Below, in pieces: positions 6,260 to 12,780 of a stretch of 12,780 bases of DNA (positions are counted from its first letter, which is position 1; each line of letters opens with the position of its first letter). Origin of the DNA: an uncultured Planctomycetaceae bacterium (GTDB lineage Bacteria > Planctomycetota > Planctomycetia > Pirellulales > Thermoguttaceae). The position numbers and the translations under genes are program-made. Where the stretch lies: NCBI GenBank assembly GCA_947307005.1, contig CAMZHY010000052.1, positions 1-12,780 of the forward strand. The letters run 5' to 3'. Under the pieces are notes generated by a model that was not told the DNA's origin, ran no database searches, and worked only from the letters and a program-made list of their open reading frames with translations.

Positions 6260-7594
6260 ATGACGATCAGCGCTGACTTCGACGTTAGGCAAACGGTTCT
6301 GACGATTGGACCTTTCGGACCGCTGGAGATCGACCAGCTGCGCAGCTCCATTAGTCGCGACGCGAAAAAATTCGAGGAACTCAAGGAAGCGGTCAACGAA
6401 CTTAAGACGAAAGACGAAGACGAACTCAGCCCCGCCGTTCGCGTGAAGCTCGGCGTCTGCATGTTTCTCGTCGGCGATTACGACGGCGCCTTGGAATCGC
6501 TCAAGAAGGGCGACGGCGGCGCGCTGGCGCAGTTCTACTTCGCGAAGCTCCACTTCGTCCGCAAAGAATTCGACGAAGCGATTAAAACCTACGACGCCGC
6601 GCAGACCGCCGGATATAACGCCGACGACTGCGTCCTCGGACGCGCCGAAGTCTACCGGGAAGCTCAGAAACTGACCGAAAGTCTCAAGGAACTCGACAGT
6701 CTCCAGGGAGCCGTCGAGCAGACGGCGGAGTATCTGTATCAGCGCGGCGCGACGATTAACGCGATCGGCGGCGCCCCGCAAGAGGCGATCGCGCTCTACG
6801 AACGCGCCGTCTCCGTCGACAAGGATCATCCGGGCGCGCTCTTCGGACTCGCGCTTGAAAACGAGCGCCGAGGAAACGACGAAGAGGCGATCGAACTCTA
6901 TCAGCGCGCCGCGCGAAGGTTCCCCGCAAGCGTCGGCGTCCTGATCAATCTCGGGCTGCTCTACGAGGACCACGAGCGATACGATCTCGCCCAGCAGTGC
7001 TTCCAGCGCGTCCTCGACTCCTACCCGTTGAATCCCAAGGCGAGGCTCTACCTCAAAGACGTTCAAGGCTCGTCTGAAATGCGCTTTGACGAAGACGAAC
7101 TCTCGCGTCAGCACGAGCTCGGCCTCAAGCTCAGCCAGCCGATCTCCGACTTCGAACTTTCGGTTCGCGCGAGGAAGTGCCTCACCCAGATGGGCGTCCA
7201 AACGCTCCGCGACCTTTGCAAACACACCGAACAGGAGCTGCTTGCGAGCAAGAACTTTGGCGAAACGAGTCTCGACGAAATCAAAAAGATTCTCTTCGAG
7301 AAAGGTCTCAAGCTCGGAATGTTCTCGGCGGAAAAGCAGCGCGCGGACACGGCGGACGTCGCCATGCTCTCCGAAGAAGAGAAGAACATCCTGGCGCGCC
7401 CCGTCAGCGATCTCAATCTTTCCGTTCGCGCGCGAAAGTGCATGAATCGCCTCAACATCCAGACTCTCGGCGAGCTTGTTTCGCGATCCGCCGACGAGCT
7501 TTTGGAAATCAAGAACTTCGGCGTCACGAGCCTCAAGGAGATCCGCGAGAAGCTCGTCGAATTCAACATTCGCCTCAAGGGCGACACGCAGTGA
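6260..7594 (+). CDS. TPR protein with two tandem RNA polymerase alpha C-terminal-like domains
   Basis: This 444-residue soluble protein has tetratricopeptide-like helical repeats at about residues 55-265 (for example GALFGLALENERRGNDEEAI at 192-211). Two copies of the RNA-polymerase-alpha C-terminal fold follow, at 294-352 and 381-439. The two copies align without gaps and are identical at 30 of 59 positions. Each keeps the arginine equivalent to E. coli alpha R265 (R303, R390), a conserved Cys (C307, C394) and the KNFGxTSL helix-hairpin-helix (G334/S337, G421/S424). The position of N268 is Lys in both. It is not the rpoA gene: there is no N-terminal assembly domain. DNA or polymerase contact through the alpha-CTDs and protein contact through the TPRs is an inference. 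The start is the ATG at 6260; AGGAG (6243-6247) is 12 bases away, rather far, and a five-codon frame (6249-6263) intervenes. It is probably monocistronic. Confidence 0.88.
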   Translation: MTISADFDVRQTVLTIGPFGPLEIDQLRSSISRDAKKFEELKEAVNELKTKDEDELSPAVRVKLGVCMFLVGDYDGALESLKKGDGGALAQFYFAKLHFVRKEFDEAIKTYDAAQTAGYNADDCVLGRAEVYREAQKLTESLKELDSLQGAVEQTAEYLYQRGATINAIGGAPQEAIALYERAVSVDKDHPGALFGLALENERRGNDEEAIELYQRAARRFPASVGVLINLGLLYEDHERYDLAQQCFQRVLDSYPLNPKARLYLKDVQGSSEMRFDEDELSRQHELGLKLSQPISDFELSVRARKCLTQMGVQTLRDLCKHTEQELLASKNFGETSLDEIKKILFEKGLKLGMFSAEKQRADTADVAMLSEEEKNILARPVSDLNLSVRARKCMNRLNIQTLGELVSRSADELLEIKNFGVTSLKEIREKLVEFNIRLKGDTQ

Positions 7595-7681
7595 TAGGTT
7601 CGCATGGTCGTCGTCGGGTTCGGGTTCCTCTCGAGGACGACTCGCGCGTCTAGCGACTGGCTCCGACGAAGATAGGATCGG

Positions 7682-7718
7682 CGCGCGTCGCGTCCGCTGG
7701 ACGCTTCGCGCGTTTTTT
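7682..7718 (+). terminator. Intrinsic terminator between the TPR/alpha-CTD gene and tgt
   Basis: An outer 6-base-pair stem (7682-7687 with 7707-7712), a two-by-two internal mismatch, an inner 6-base-pair stem (7690-7695 with 7699-7704) and a 3-base loop are followed by six T (7713-7718). It sits 88 bases after the upstream stop and only 35 bases before the tgt start. Confidence 0.9.
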
Positions 7719-7753
7719 ATCGGATCGAAAACAATTACCGCGATTTGAAAGAC

Positions 7754-8875
7754 ATGGCTCTTTTCCAGTACGATCTTCTTCACAAAGACGCGAACTCGTC
7801 CGCAAGGCGCGGTTCTTTAACGACCCCTCATGGCGTCGTCGAAACGCCGACCTTCATGCCCGTCGGAACGCGAGGCTCGGTCAAAGGCGTCGAGGTCGGA
7901 CTCCTCGAGGAAACGGGCTCGCAGATCGTGCTGGGCAACACGTACCATCTGATGCTGCGCCCCGGCGCGGACGTCGTTCGCGAATTGGGCGGACTCCACG
8001 GTTTTACGGGCTGGAAGCGCCCCATGCTCACCGACAGCGGCGGGTTCCAGCTTTTTTCGCTCGCGAAGCTCACGAAGATCAACGAGGAGGGCGCCGTCTT
8101 TCGTTCGCACATCGACGGGAGTCCTTTCGCGCTGACGCCGGAAGGTTCGATCGCGATTCAGGAGGCGCTCGGCGCCGACATCGTAATGGCGTTCGATCAC
8201 GTCGTCGCGCTCCCGAACAGTCGCGCGGTCGTCGAGGACGCGATGCGTCGAACGGTTCGCTGGGCGAAGCGGTGCCGCGACGCGAAGCGCCGCGAAGATC
8301 AGGCGCTCTTTGGAATCGTCCAAGGAGGGCTGGATTACGGCATGCGCCGATACTGCGCGGAAGAACTCGCGGAGCTTGATTTCCAAGGCTACGCGATCGG
8401 CGGACTGAGCGTCGGCGAAGAGCCGTGCGAGATGTACGACTGCATCGAGGCGGTCGAGCCGTATCTCCCGAAGGAGAAACCGCGCTACCTCATGGGCGTC
8501 GGCCGTCCGGAGGACCTGCTGGAGGGAATCAAGCGCGGCGTCGACATGTTCGACTGCGTCATGCCGTCGCGCAACGGGCGCAACGCGATGGCGTTCACCG
8601 ATTACGGCCCCATGCGACTGCGCAACGCCCGATACGAGCGCGACCCGCGCCCTCTCGAAGAAAACTGCCCCTGCCCCGCGTGTCGCAGGAGTCGCGCCTA
8701 TATTCGCCACCTCTTTTCGACGGGCGAGATGCTCGGTCCGATTCTTCTAACGATTCACAACATTACGTACTACCAGCGGCTGGTCGCGGGCGCTCGGCGC
8801 GCGATCGAAGAGGATCGTTATCTGGAATATTGCGAGGAGCGTTTCGCGGACTGGCGTCGCGGCGTTCCGGAATGA
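7754..8875 (+). CDS. tgt: tRNA-guanine transglycosylase (queuine/preQ1 insertion)
   Basis: Bacterial Tgt exchanges guanine 34 in the anticodon of Asp, Asn, His and Tyr tRNAs for preQ1, a step in queuosine synthesis. The 373-residue protein is full length. The substrate pocket TDSGGFQ is at 93-99 with Asp94, FGIVQGG at 186-192, and GLSVGE at 217-222. GVDMFDCVMPSRNGRN at 262-277 carries the nucleophile Asp264. Zinc ligands are C305, C307, C310 and H335. The spacing from the last Cys to the His is one residue shorter than in E. coli Tgt. I chose the ATG at 7754; an in-frame TTG at 7745 is the alternative, and neither has a strong ribosome site (GAAAG at 7747-7751). A terminator just upstream separates it from the preceding gene. 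No queA, yajC or secD is beside it; exbD follows after 51 bases and is probably co-transcribed. Confidence 0.96.
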   Translation: MALFQYDLLHKDANSSARRGSLTTPHGVVETPTFMPVGTRGSVKGVEVGLLEETGSQIVLGNTYHLMLRPGADVVRELGGLHGFTGWKRPMLTDSGGFQLFSLAKLTKINEEGAVFRSHIDGSPFALTPEGSIAIQEALGADIVMAFDHVVALPNSRAVVEDAMRRTVRWAKRCRDAKRREDQALFGIVQGGLDYGMRRYCAEELAELDFQGYAIGGLSVGEEPCEMYDCIEAVEPYLPKEKPRYLMGVGRPEDLLEGIKRGVDMFDCVMPSRNGRNAMAFTDYGPMRLRNARYERDPRPLEENCPCPACRRSRAYIRHLFSTGEMLGPILLTIHNITYYQRLVAGARRAIEEDRYLEYCEERFADWRRGVPE

Positions 8876-8926
8876 CGCGCGCGAAAGGCGCTTAGAGTCA
8901 AACGCGAAAGCGATAGGGAGAAAACG

Positions 8927-9343
8927 ATGCGAACGCCGGACGGAAACAGACCGAGATCGTTGCGCTTTAACATCACGCCGCTCATCGACGTCGTCTTTCT
9001 ACTCATCGTTTTTTTCGTCATGTCGAACCGAATGATTCACGACGAAGTCGCGATGGAGTTGTCGTTGCCGCGCGAAGCGTCGGGGGAAACGCTTGACGAG
9101 AGCGACAAGGGCAAGATCATCGTGAACGTCGAAAGCGCCGACGAATTTTATCTCGGAACGAAGCGCGTCGATCTCGACGAGTTGCGCGAAAGGCTTCTTC
9201 GAGAGAAAGCGAAGGCGACGCGAGAGACCTCCGTCCGCATCCGCGCGAACCGCGACGTTCCCTACGGCGCGATCGAGCCGATCCTGATCCTCTGCGCCAA
9301 GACGGGCTTCCCCAACGTCTCGTTCGCCGTCGTGGAAAACTGA
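8927..9343 (+). CDS. exbD: ExbD/TolR family proton-channel component
   Basis: ExbD/TolR proteins pair with ExbB/TolQ to use the proton gradient for TonB- or Tol-driven work at the outer membrane. The 138-residue protein has a short cytoplasmic N-terminus, one membrane segment at about 17-33 and a periplasmic domain. The family motif ITPLIDVVFLLIVFF is at 16-30, with the proton-carrying Asp at 21; the C-terminal half ends in the usual ADRxVPY-like stretch (here RANRDVPYGAIEPI). The start is the ATG at 8927, with GGGAG (8916-8920) 6 bases upstream. It follows tgt by 51 bases and ends before a bidirectional terminator. No exbB/tolQ or tonB is in the window, so its motor partner must be encoded elsewhere. 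The name exbD denotes the family; TolR or an adventurous-motility-type homologue cannot be excluded. Confidence 0.88.
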   Translation: MRTPDGNRPRSLRFNITPLIDVVFLLIVFFVMSNRMIHDEVAMELSLPREASGETLDESDKGKIIVNVESADEFYLGTKRVDLDELRERLLREKAKATRETSVRIRANRDVPYGAIEPILILCAKTGFPNVSFAVVEN

Positions 9344-9403
9344 CGACGACAGGCGGAATTGCGTTTTCTTTCGCGGAAAAATCAGATCGAAACGCGCCAA
9401 GAT

Positions 9404-9439
9404 AAAAAAAGCCGAACGCTCGACGTTCGGCTTGCTTTA
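9404..9439. terminator. Bidirectional terminator between exbD and the thioredoxin-like gene
   Basis: GCCGAACG (9411-9418) pairs with CGTTCGGC (9424-9431) around a 5-base loop, extended by two A-T pairs. A run of seven A (9404-9410) on the left supplies the T run for the minus-strand gene. The right side has a T-rich tail for exbD. The two genes converge on it. Confidence 0.88.
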
Positions 9440-9468
9440 TTTCAATTTTAACGCGTCCGGCGCGACGG

Positions 9469-9999
9469 TTACCGTCGCGACAGTTCGTCGTCGGCGTCGT
9501 GCGCGGAGCGCCATGCGACGGACGTGAGCGCGATCTGCATCTGATCGCAGAGTTCCTCGCCCGACTGCAACCGCGTCACGCGCTGGAGCGCGACGCCGTA
9601 AGACGTGACAAACTGAACCGTCGGGGTCGCGTCGACGTCGAAGACGTCGCAGATGCGATCGCTCTCGGGATTGTTCACGTCGATTTCAACGCAGACAAAA
9701 GATCGGGATAAACGTTCGACGTCGGGATCGACGAACGCGCCGTGAAGCATCCGTCGACTGTATTTGCAGTCTTCGGACATAAAGAAGAGGAGCGCCGGTT
9801 TATTCTCGCGTCGGGCGATCGCCAAAGCTTCGTCGTAATCGGTGAAAAATTCGACGCGTCCATTTGCTTCTTCCGCGCTTGTCGGCGGGTTGGCGCGAAG
9901 CGGTTCATTCGTTAGGTTGCGTCCCCCAAAGAGGGAGAAGCAACCAAAGAAGAGAAAAACCGCGAGTCCCGCCGCGCTAAAAATCGTTTTCTTGTTCAT
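9469..9999 (-). CDS. Exported thioredoxin-fold protein with a CxxS-type active site
   Basis: The 176-residue protein has an N-terminal hydrophobic segment (residues 6-24), a signal peptide or membrane anchor. FFGC at 17-20 is a poor lipobox, so a lipoprotein is possible but unproven. A thioredoxin-like domain follows at about 50-160: PALLFFMSEDCKYSRRM at 68-84 holds Cys78, and ATPTVQF at 124-130 supplies the cis-proline loop (Pro126). The second active-site Cys is Ser81, so ordinary disulfide exchange with a resolving Cys in this motif is not possible; Cys103, Cys117 and Cys151 are elsewhere. It resembles periplasmic thioredoxin_7-like proteins. The ATG at 9999 has no good ribosome site near it (GAGG about 15 bases upstream). 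A 60-codon frame overlaps the start as ATGA and is noted separately. Convergent with exbD. Confidence 0.75.
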   Translation of the reverse strand: MNKKTIFSAAGLAVFLFFGCFSLFGGRNLTNEPLRANPPTSAEEANGRVEFFTDYDEALAIARRENKPALLFFMSEDCKYSRRMLHGAFVDPDVERLSRSFVCVEIDVNNPESDRICDVFDVDATPTVQFVTSYGVALQRVTRLQSGEELCDQMQIALTSVAWRSAHDADDELSRR

Positions 10000-10346
10000 A
10001 ACGGTCTTGATCTATCCTCGAAGCCGCCGTCGGCGCGACAAGCGCGCGAAATTTCACGGTTAGCGGTCGTCCCCAACCTAGAACCGCCCCAACGCTCCAT
10101 CGTCATGCCAGAACGTCGCTCATATCCATTATCGATAAAAACCGCCGTCGGCTTAAACGAAAATCCCGGCTTTCTCAACGCGTCAAAACGCGGAAATACT
10201 CGGAAAACAAGCGAAATCTCAAGTTAGGGAAAAACGAGGCGCAAAGAAGGCGTCAAAAAGAAAACCGCGTCGTCCGACCGTAGTCGAACGCGCGGTTTTC
10301 TATGTTGATTCGGACGCCGCGGCGTTATTCCGCGACCTTGCGAAAA
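10000..10346. other. Intergenic region upstream of the thioredoxin-like gene
   Basis: This 347-base gap carries the terminator of the RpiB paralogue (10255-10301) and should hold the promoter of the thioredoxin-like gene, which I could not place with confidence. TTGAGA (10178-10173) with TAAGCC 17 bases later on the minus strand is a poor match. The 60-codon frame 10178-9996 has weak third-base bias and no ribosome site. Nothing else was recognised. Confidence 0.5.
10255..10301 (-). terminator. Intrinsic terminator of the RpiB paralogue
   Basis: On the minus strand AGAAAACCGCG (10301-10291 as read) pairs over 11 bases with the arm at 10269-10259, around a 21-base loop that contains a smaller stem. 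The downstream arm ends in T-rich sequence continuing to 10255. It lies about 45 bases past the stop codon at 10347. Confidence 0.8.
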
Positions 10347-10805
10347 TCACGGATCGATCTTATCGACCGTCTTCGCCGCCTGCTGCAGAAATTCTTTGAG
10401 GTCTTCAAGTCCGTCGCCGAGCTGCGTCTTGAGGAAGACGTCGACCGCCTCGCAGGCCATCCAGTCGCCCCAGATCATCGCGCCGAGGCAGAGAACGTTC
10501 GCGTCGTTAATCGCGCGGCACATCTTCGCCGCGAAAACAGACTCCACGACGGCGGCGCGCACGCCCTTGAAACGGTTCGCGATCACGTTCATCCCCATGC
10601 CGGTTCCGCAGAGCAGAATCCCGCGCTCGCCTTCGCCGCGCTGCAACGCTTCGCACGCCTTAACGCAACTTTCGTAATACTGAATTTCGGTGTTGTCCTC
10701 GGAAGCGCCGAAGTCGATTACTTCGTGCCCGTTTTGTTTGAGGTGGTCGACGATCGCTTTGCGAAGGCTAAGCGCGAACGGGTCGGCGGCAAATACAATT
10801 TTCAT
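10347..10805 (-). CDS. Divergent RpiB/LacA/LacB-family sugar-phosphate isomerase paralogue
   Basis: The 152-residue protein has the RpiB/LacAB fold: MKIVFAADPF at the N-terminus, GHEVIDFG at 26-33, the LLCGTGMGMNVIANRFKG loop at 64-81 with the catalytic-type Cys66, and INDANVLCLG at 99-108. Numbering matches E. coli RpiB almost exactly. Three features of true RpiB are lost. The His after Asp8 (SDH) is Pro9, the ring-opening His99 is Ile, and the C-terminal GGRHQRR is absent. It may therefore act on another sugar phosphate (LacAB or erythrulose-phosphate isomerases are relatives), need a partner subunit, or be non-catalytic. The start is the ATG at 10805, with AAGGAG about 7 bases upstream; an in-frame upstream extension of 14 codons would bury this site. 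It has its own promoter (10932-10905) and terminator, downstream of clpX on the same strand. Confidence 0.85.
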   Translation of the reverse strand: MKIVFAADPFALSLRKAIVDHLKQNGHEVIDFGASEDNTEIQYYESCVKACEALQRGEGERGILLCGTGMGMNVIANRFKGVRAAVVESVFAAKMCRAINDANVLCLGAMIWGDWMACEAVDVFLKTQLGDGLEDLKEFLQQAAKTVDKIDP

Positions 10806-10904
10806 GGAACGCTCCTTGAAACGGCTAACGGAAAAGAGAGACGGCAATCGCGACCGTCCGTCAAAAACGAGGACGCGCGCGGTCCCGTCGAACCTTCTTC
10901 CGCC

Positions 10905-10932
10905 ATTCTAACGAAAAAATTACGAATTGCAA
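10905..10932 (-). promoter_or_regulatory. Promoter of the RpiB paralogue
   Basis: On the minus strand TTGCAA (10932-10927), a 16-base spacer and TAGAAT (10910-10905) match the consensus at 4 of 6 and 5 of 6 positions. The leader would be about 93 bases. This suggests transcription independent of clpX. Confidence 0.55.
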
Positions 10933-10978
10933 GCAAACGAGCGTAATCATGGAGAAACCGTCCTTATTTTCCCAAAAC

Positions 10979-12334
10979 TCACGCCGATTTGCGCGTCGGT
11001 TCGATCGTCGTCGGCGTTATGGGAACGGTCCCTTCGACCATTTCTTTCGTGATGAAATACCGCGCGCCCGCCCCGACGTCCGGCAGCGAGAACATCGGCT
11101 CAAGCATGAGCTCCTCGAGAATCGCGCGCAGACCGCGCGCCCCGACTCGGCGTTCCAGCGCCGTCGCCGCGATGACCCGCAGCGCGTCGTCGGAAAATTC
11201 GAGTTCCGCGTTCTCCATCGCAAAAAGCTTCTGATACTGCTTGACGAGCGAATTCTTCGGCTCGAGAAGAACGCGACGGAGCGCTTCCTCCGAGAGAGGC
11301 TCAAGCGACGCGACGACGGGAAGGCGTCCGACAAGCTCCGGGATCAGCCCGAACTCGTACAAATCTTCAGACGTCGTCTTTTCGAGAATCGAATTCTGAT
11401 CCGAACCGCCGATCACGTTCGCGCCCGCCGCCGAGAGCGCCCCTTCGTCCGCGGAAAAACCGATGCGGCGTTTGCCGAGTCGTTTTTCAATGATCTTATC
11501 GAGTCCGACGAACGCGCCGCCGCAAATGAAGAGAATATTCGACGTGTCGACCTGAATATACTGCTGCTCCGGATGCTTGCGGCCCCCTTGGGGCGGAACG
11601 TTCGCGACCGTTCCCTCGAGCATTTTGAGGAGCGCCTGCTGCACGCCCTCGCCGGAAACGTCGCGCGTTATCGACACGTTCTGGCTCGTTTTGCCGATCT
11701 TGTCGATCTCGTCGATGTAGATAATGCCGCGCTGCGCAAGTTCTACGTCGAAGTCGGCCGCGCGCAGAAGTTTGAGAATAAGGTTTTCGACGTCCTCGCC
11801 AACGTAGCCCGCCTCGGTGAGCGTCGTCGCGTCCCCGATCGCAAAGGGAACGTCGAGCGTCTTCGCGAGCGTTTGCGCAAGAAGCGTCTTACCCGACCCC
11901 GTAGGACCGAGGAGCAGCACGTTCGACTTGCCGAGTTCGACGTCGTCGAAATCGAGCTGCGAGTTGACGCGCTTATAATGGTTGTGAACCGCGACCGCAA
12001 GCGTCTTCTTCGCGTAATCCTGCCCGACGACGTACTCGTCGAGTTTCGCCAGAAGCTCGCGGGGAGAAGGAACGCGACCAAAGGGTCTGCCGCAACCGAA
12101 CCGACGACGACGTTCCTGTTCGAGAATCTTAGCGCAGAGACTAACGCAATCTCCGCAGATATACGCCCCTCCGGGTCCTTCTACGAGCGGTCCCACCTCG
12201 CGATAATGCTTGCGGCAGAAAGAACAATAGGCGTTCTTTTGCCGACCGTCTCGGGTATCGCGCTCGGAAGAGTCGTCCGCGTCGCAACAATCAGAGAAAC
12301 GCTCGTCCATGAACTCGTCGTGTTCGTCGATCAT
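10979..12334 (-). CDS. clpX: ATP-dependent Clp protease ATP-binding subunit ClpX
   Basis: ClpX is the cytoplasmic AAA+ unfoldase that recognises tagged proteins and feeds them to the ClpP peptidase. The 451-residue protein shows all family landmarks. The zinc-binding domain has C37, C40, C60 and C63. Walker A GPTGSGKT is at 143-150 and Walker B IIYIDE at 204-209. The pore-1 loop GYVG is at 176-179, the RKH loop at 252-254, the ClpP-docking IGF at 291-293, and the sensor-2 GAR ends at R400. It is slightly longer than E. coli ClpX (424 residues). The excess is mainly an acidic N-terminal extension of about 30 residues before the zinc domain, which includes a Cys pair at 16-17, and a short C-terminal tail. 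The ATG at 12334 has GGAGA about 8 bases upstream. No clpP or tig gene is adjacent in the window. Complementary-strand frames of similar length are shadows. Confidence 0.97.
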   Translation of the reverse strand: MIDEHDEFMDERFSDCCDADDSSERDTRDGRQKNAYCSFCRKHYREVGPLVEGPGGAYICGDCVSLCAKILEQERRRRFGCGRPFGRVPSPRELLAKLDEYVVGQDYAKKTLAVAVHNHYKRVNSQLDFDDVELGKSNVLLLGPTGSGKTLLAQTLAKTLDVPFAIGDATTLTEAGYVGEDVENLILKLLRAADFDVELAQRGIIYIDEIDKIGKTSQNVSITRDVSGEGVQQALLKMLEGTVANVPPQGGRKHPEQQYIQVDTSNILFICGGAFVGLDKIIEKRLGKRRIGFSADEGALSAAGANVIGGSDQNSILEKTTSEDLYEFGLIPELVGRLPVVASLEPLSEEALRRVLLEPKNSLVKQYQKLFAMENAELEFSDDALRVIAATALERRVGARGLRAILEELMLEPMFSLPDVGAGARYFITKEMVEGTVPITPTTIEPTRKSA

Positions 12335-12780
12335 TGAAATTCTCCGTCAGACGCGCTCCAATCGCATAAGACGCGTCCGTTCAATCCTTTTCGCGCGATT
12401 TAATTGGCGCTCCGTCTCCATACGAAGCGTCGGCGCCGCGCGCCCTCAAGCGGTTATACGACGAACGCCGCGAGAAAATGCAAAAAAACTTTCGCATAAC
12501 CCGACGTCGTTCGTTCGCCGCTGGAATCCTCCGCGCCGCGCCGTCCGGCAAAAGCCCGCCGTCAAACGCGTTTTGGGGAAATCGACCTTTTGAACGCGCT
12601 TCTCTAAAAAAACTCGCTTGGAACGTTTGACCGTTTTTTTGTTTAAAATTCAAAAAAACATACTTTTCATTGTTTTTGGAAAAGATTATCTCAAATCTCT
12701 ATTCTAATCTTTTTTTCTATTTTAAGATACAAAAACTCGAAAGAAACAAGATTCTCGGGAGTTTAGCGTCGTTCGGAACG
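12335..12780. other. Intergenic region upstream of clpX
   Basis: No gene was recognised in these 446 bases. The part nearest clpX is GC-rich and must contain its promoter, which I could not place. From about 12640 to 12730 the sequence becomes strongly AT-rich. A stem of 9 base pairs (AAAAGATTA 12680-12688 with TAATCTTTT 12705-12713) followed by further T is a weak terminator-like or promoter-region structure. A 90-codon minus-strand frame (12653-12381) with a TTG start has no ribosome site or known motif and was not accepted. Confidence 0.5.

Noticed and set aside
7595..7753. preQ1 riboswitch in the tgt leader
   Set aside because: The short C-rich/A-rich pattern of known preQ1 aptamers was not found; only a terminator hairpin is visible.
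6152..7783. 543-codon open frame antisense to the TPR/alpha-CTD gene
   Set aside because: It mirrors the opposite gene codon by codon; strong GC bias at third positions keeps the antisense frame open. No ribosome site and no domain.
7817..8710. 297-codon minus-strand frame opposite tgt
   Set aside because: Shadow of tgt; arginine/alanine-rich with no motif.
10949..12337. 462-codon plus-strand frame opposite clpX
   Set aside because: Complement of a full-length ClpX with every motif intact; the plus frame has no recognisable domain.
12381..12653. 90-codon minus-strand frame upstream of clpX
   Set aside because: TTG start in an AT-rich stretch, no ribosome site, abrupt composition change inside the frame, no motif.

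Overview
The window looks like a chromosomal stretch of a GC-rich bacterium. Planctomycetota (Pirellulales-like) is my best guess, with moderate confidence. The reasons are a TPR protein carrying two RNA-polymerase-alpha C-terminal domains whose 'SVRARKC...KNFGVTSL' signature I associate with planctomycete alpha subunits, an RpiB with a long internal insertion, and an ExbD-type protein in a cell of this general style. The codons are strongly GC-biased, which produces many long spurious antisense frames. No rRNA, tRNA, CRISPR array or intact transposase was seen.

Layout. 1-674 (-): 5' part of a glucosamine-6-phosphate deaminase (nagB), cut by the window edge. 1198-2721 (+): an AT-rich AlbA_2/Schlafen-type protein with an ATPase-like C-terminal half, probably acquired horizontally. 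It is followed by about 650 bp without a recognisable gene but rich in repeats and hairpins. 3377-4066 (-): a secreted carbohydrate-binding (CBM9-like) protein. 4436-5026 (+): RpiB with an insertion, behind a consensus promoter. 5269-5991 (+): a YccA/Bax-inhibitor-1 membrane protein with a clear promoter and terminator. 6260-7594 (+): the TPR plus tandem alpha-CTD protein, ending at a terminator. 7754-8875 and 8927-9343 (+): tgt and exbD, probably co-transcribed. 9469-9999 (-): an exported thioredoxin-fold protein, convergent with exbD across a bidirectional terminator. 10347-10805 (-): a divergent RpiB/LacAB paralogue with its own promoter and terminator. 10979-12334 (-): clpX. 12335-12780: no gene seen, AT-rich at the far end.

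How the genes fit together. Most are housekeeping genes: sugar phosphate metabolism (nagB, rpiB and its paralogue), tRNA modification (tgt), protein quality control (clpX, YccA-like) and envelope functions (exbD, thioredoxin-like, CBM9-like). They are mostly monocistronic with individual terminators rather than one pathway operon. The least ordinary parts are the AlbA_2 gene with its repeat-rich 3' flank, the TPR/tandem alpha-CTD protein, and the RpiB paralogue that has lost residues used for catalysis in true RpiB. I did not find convincing evidence of a complete new multi-gene system.
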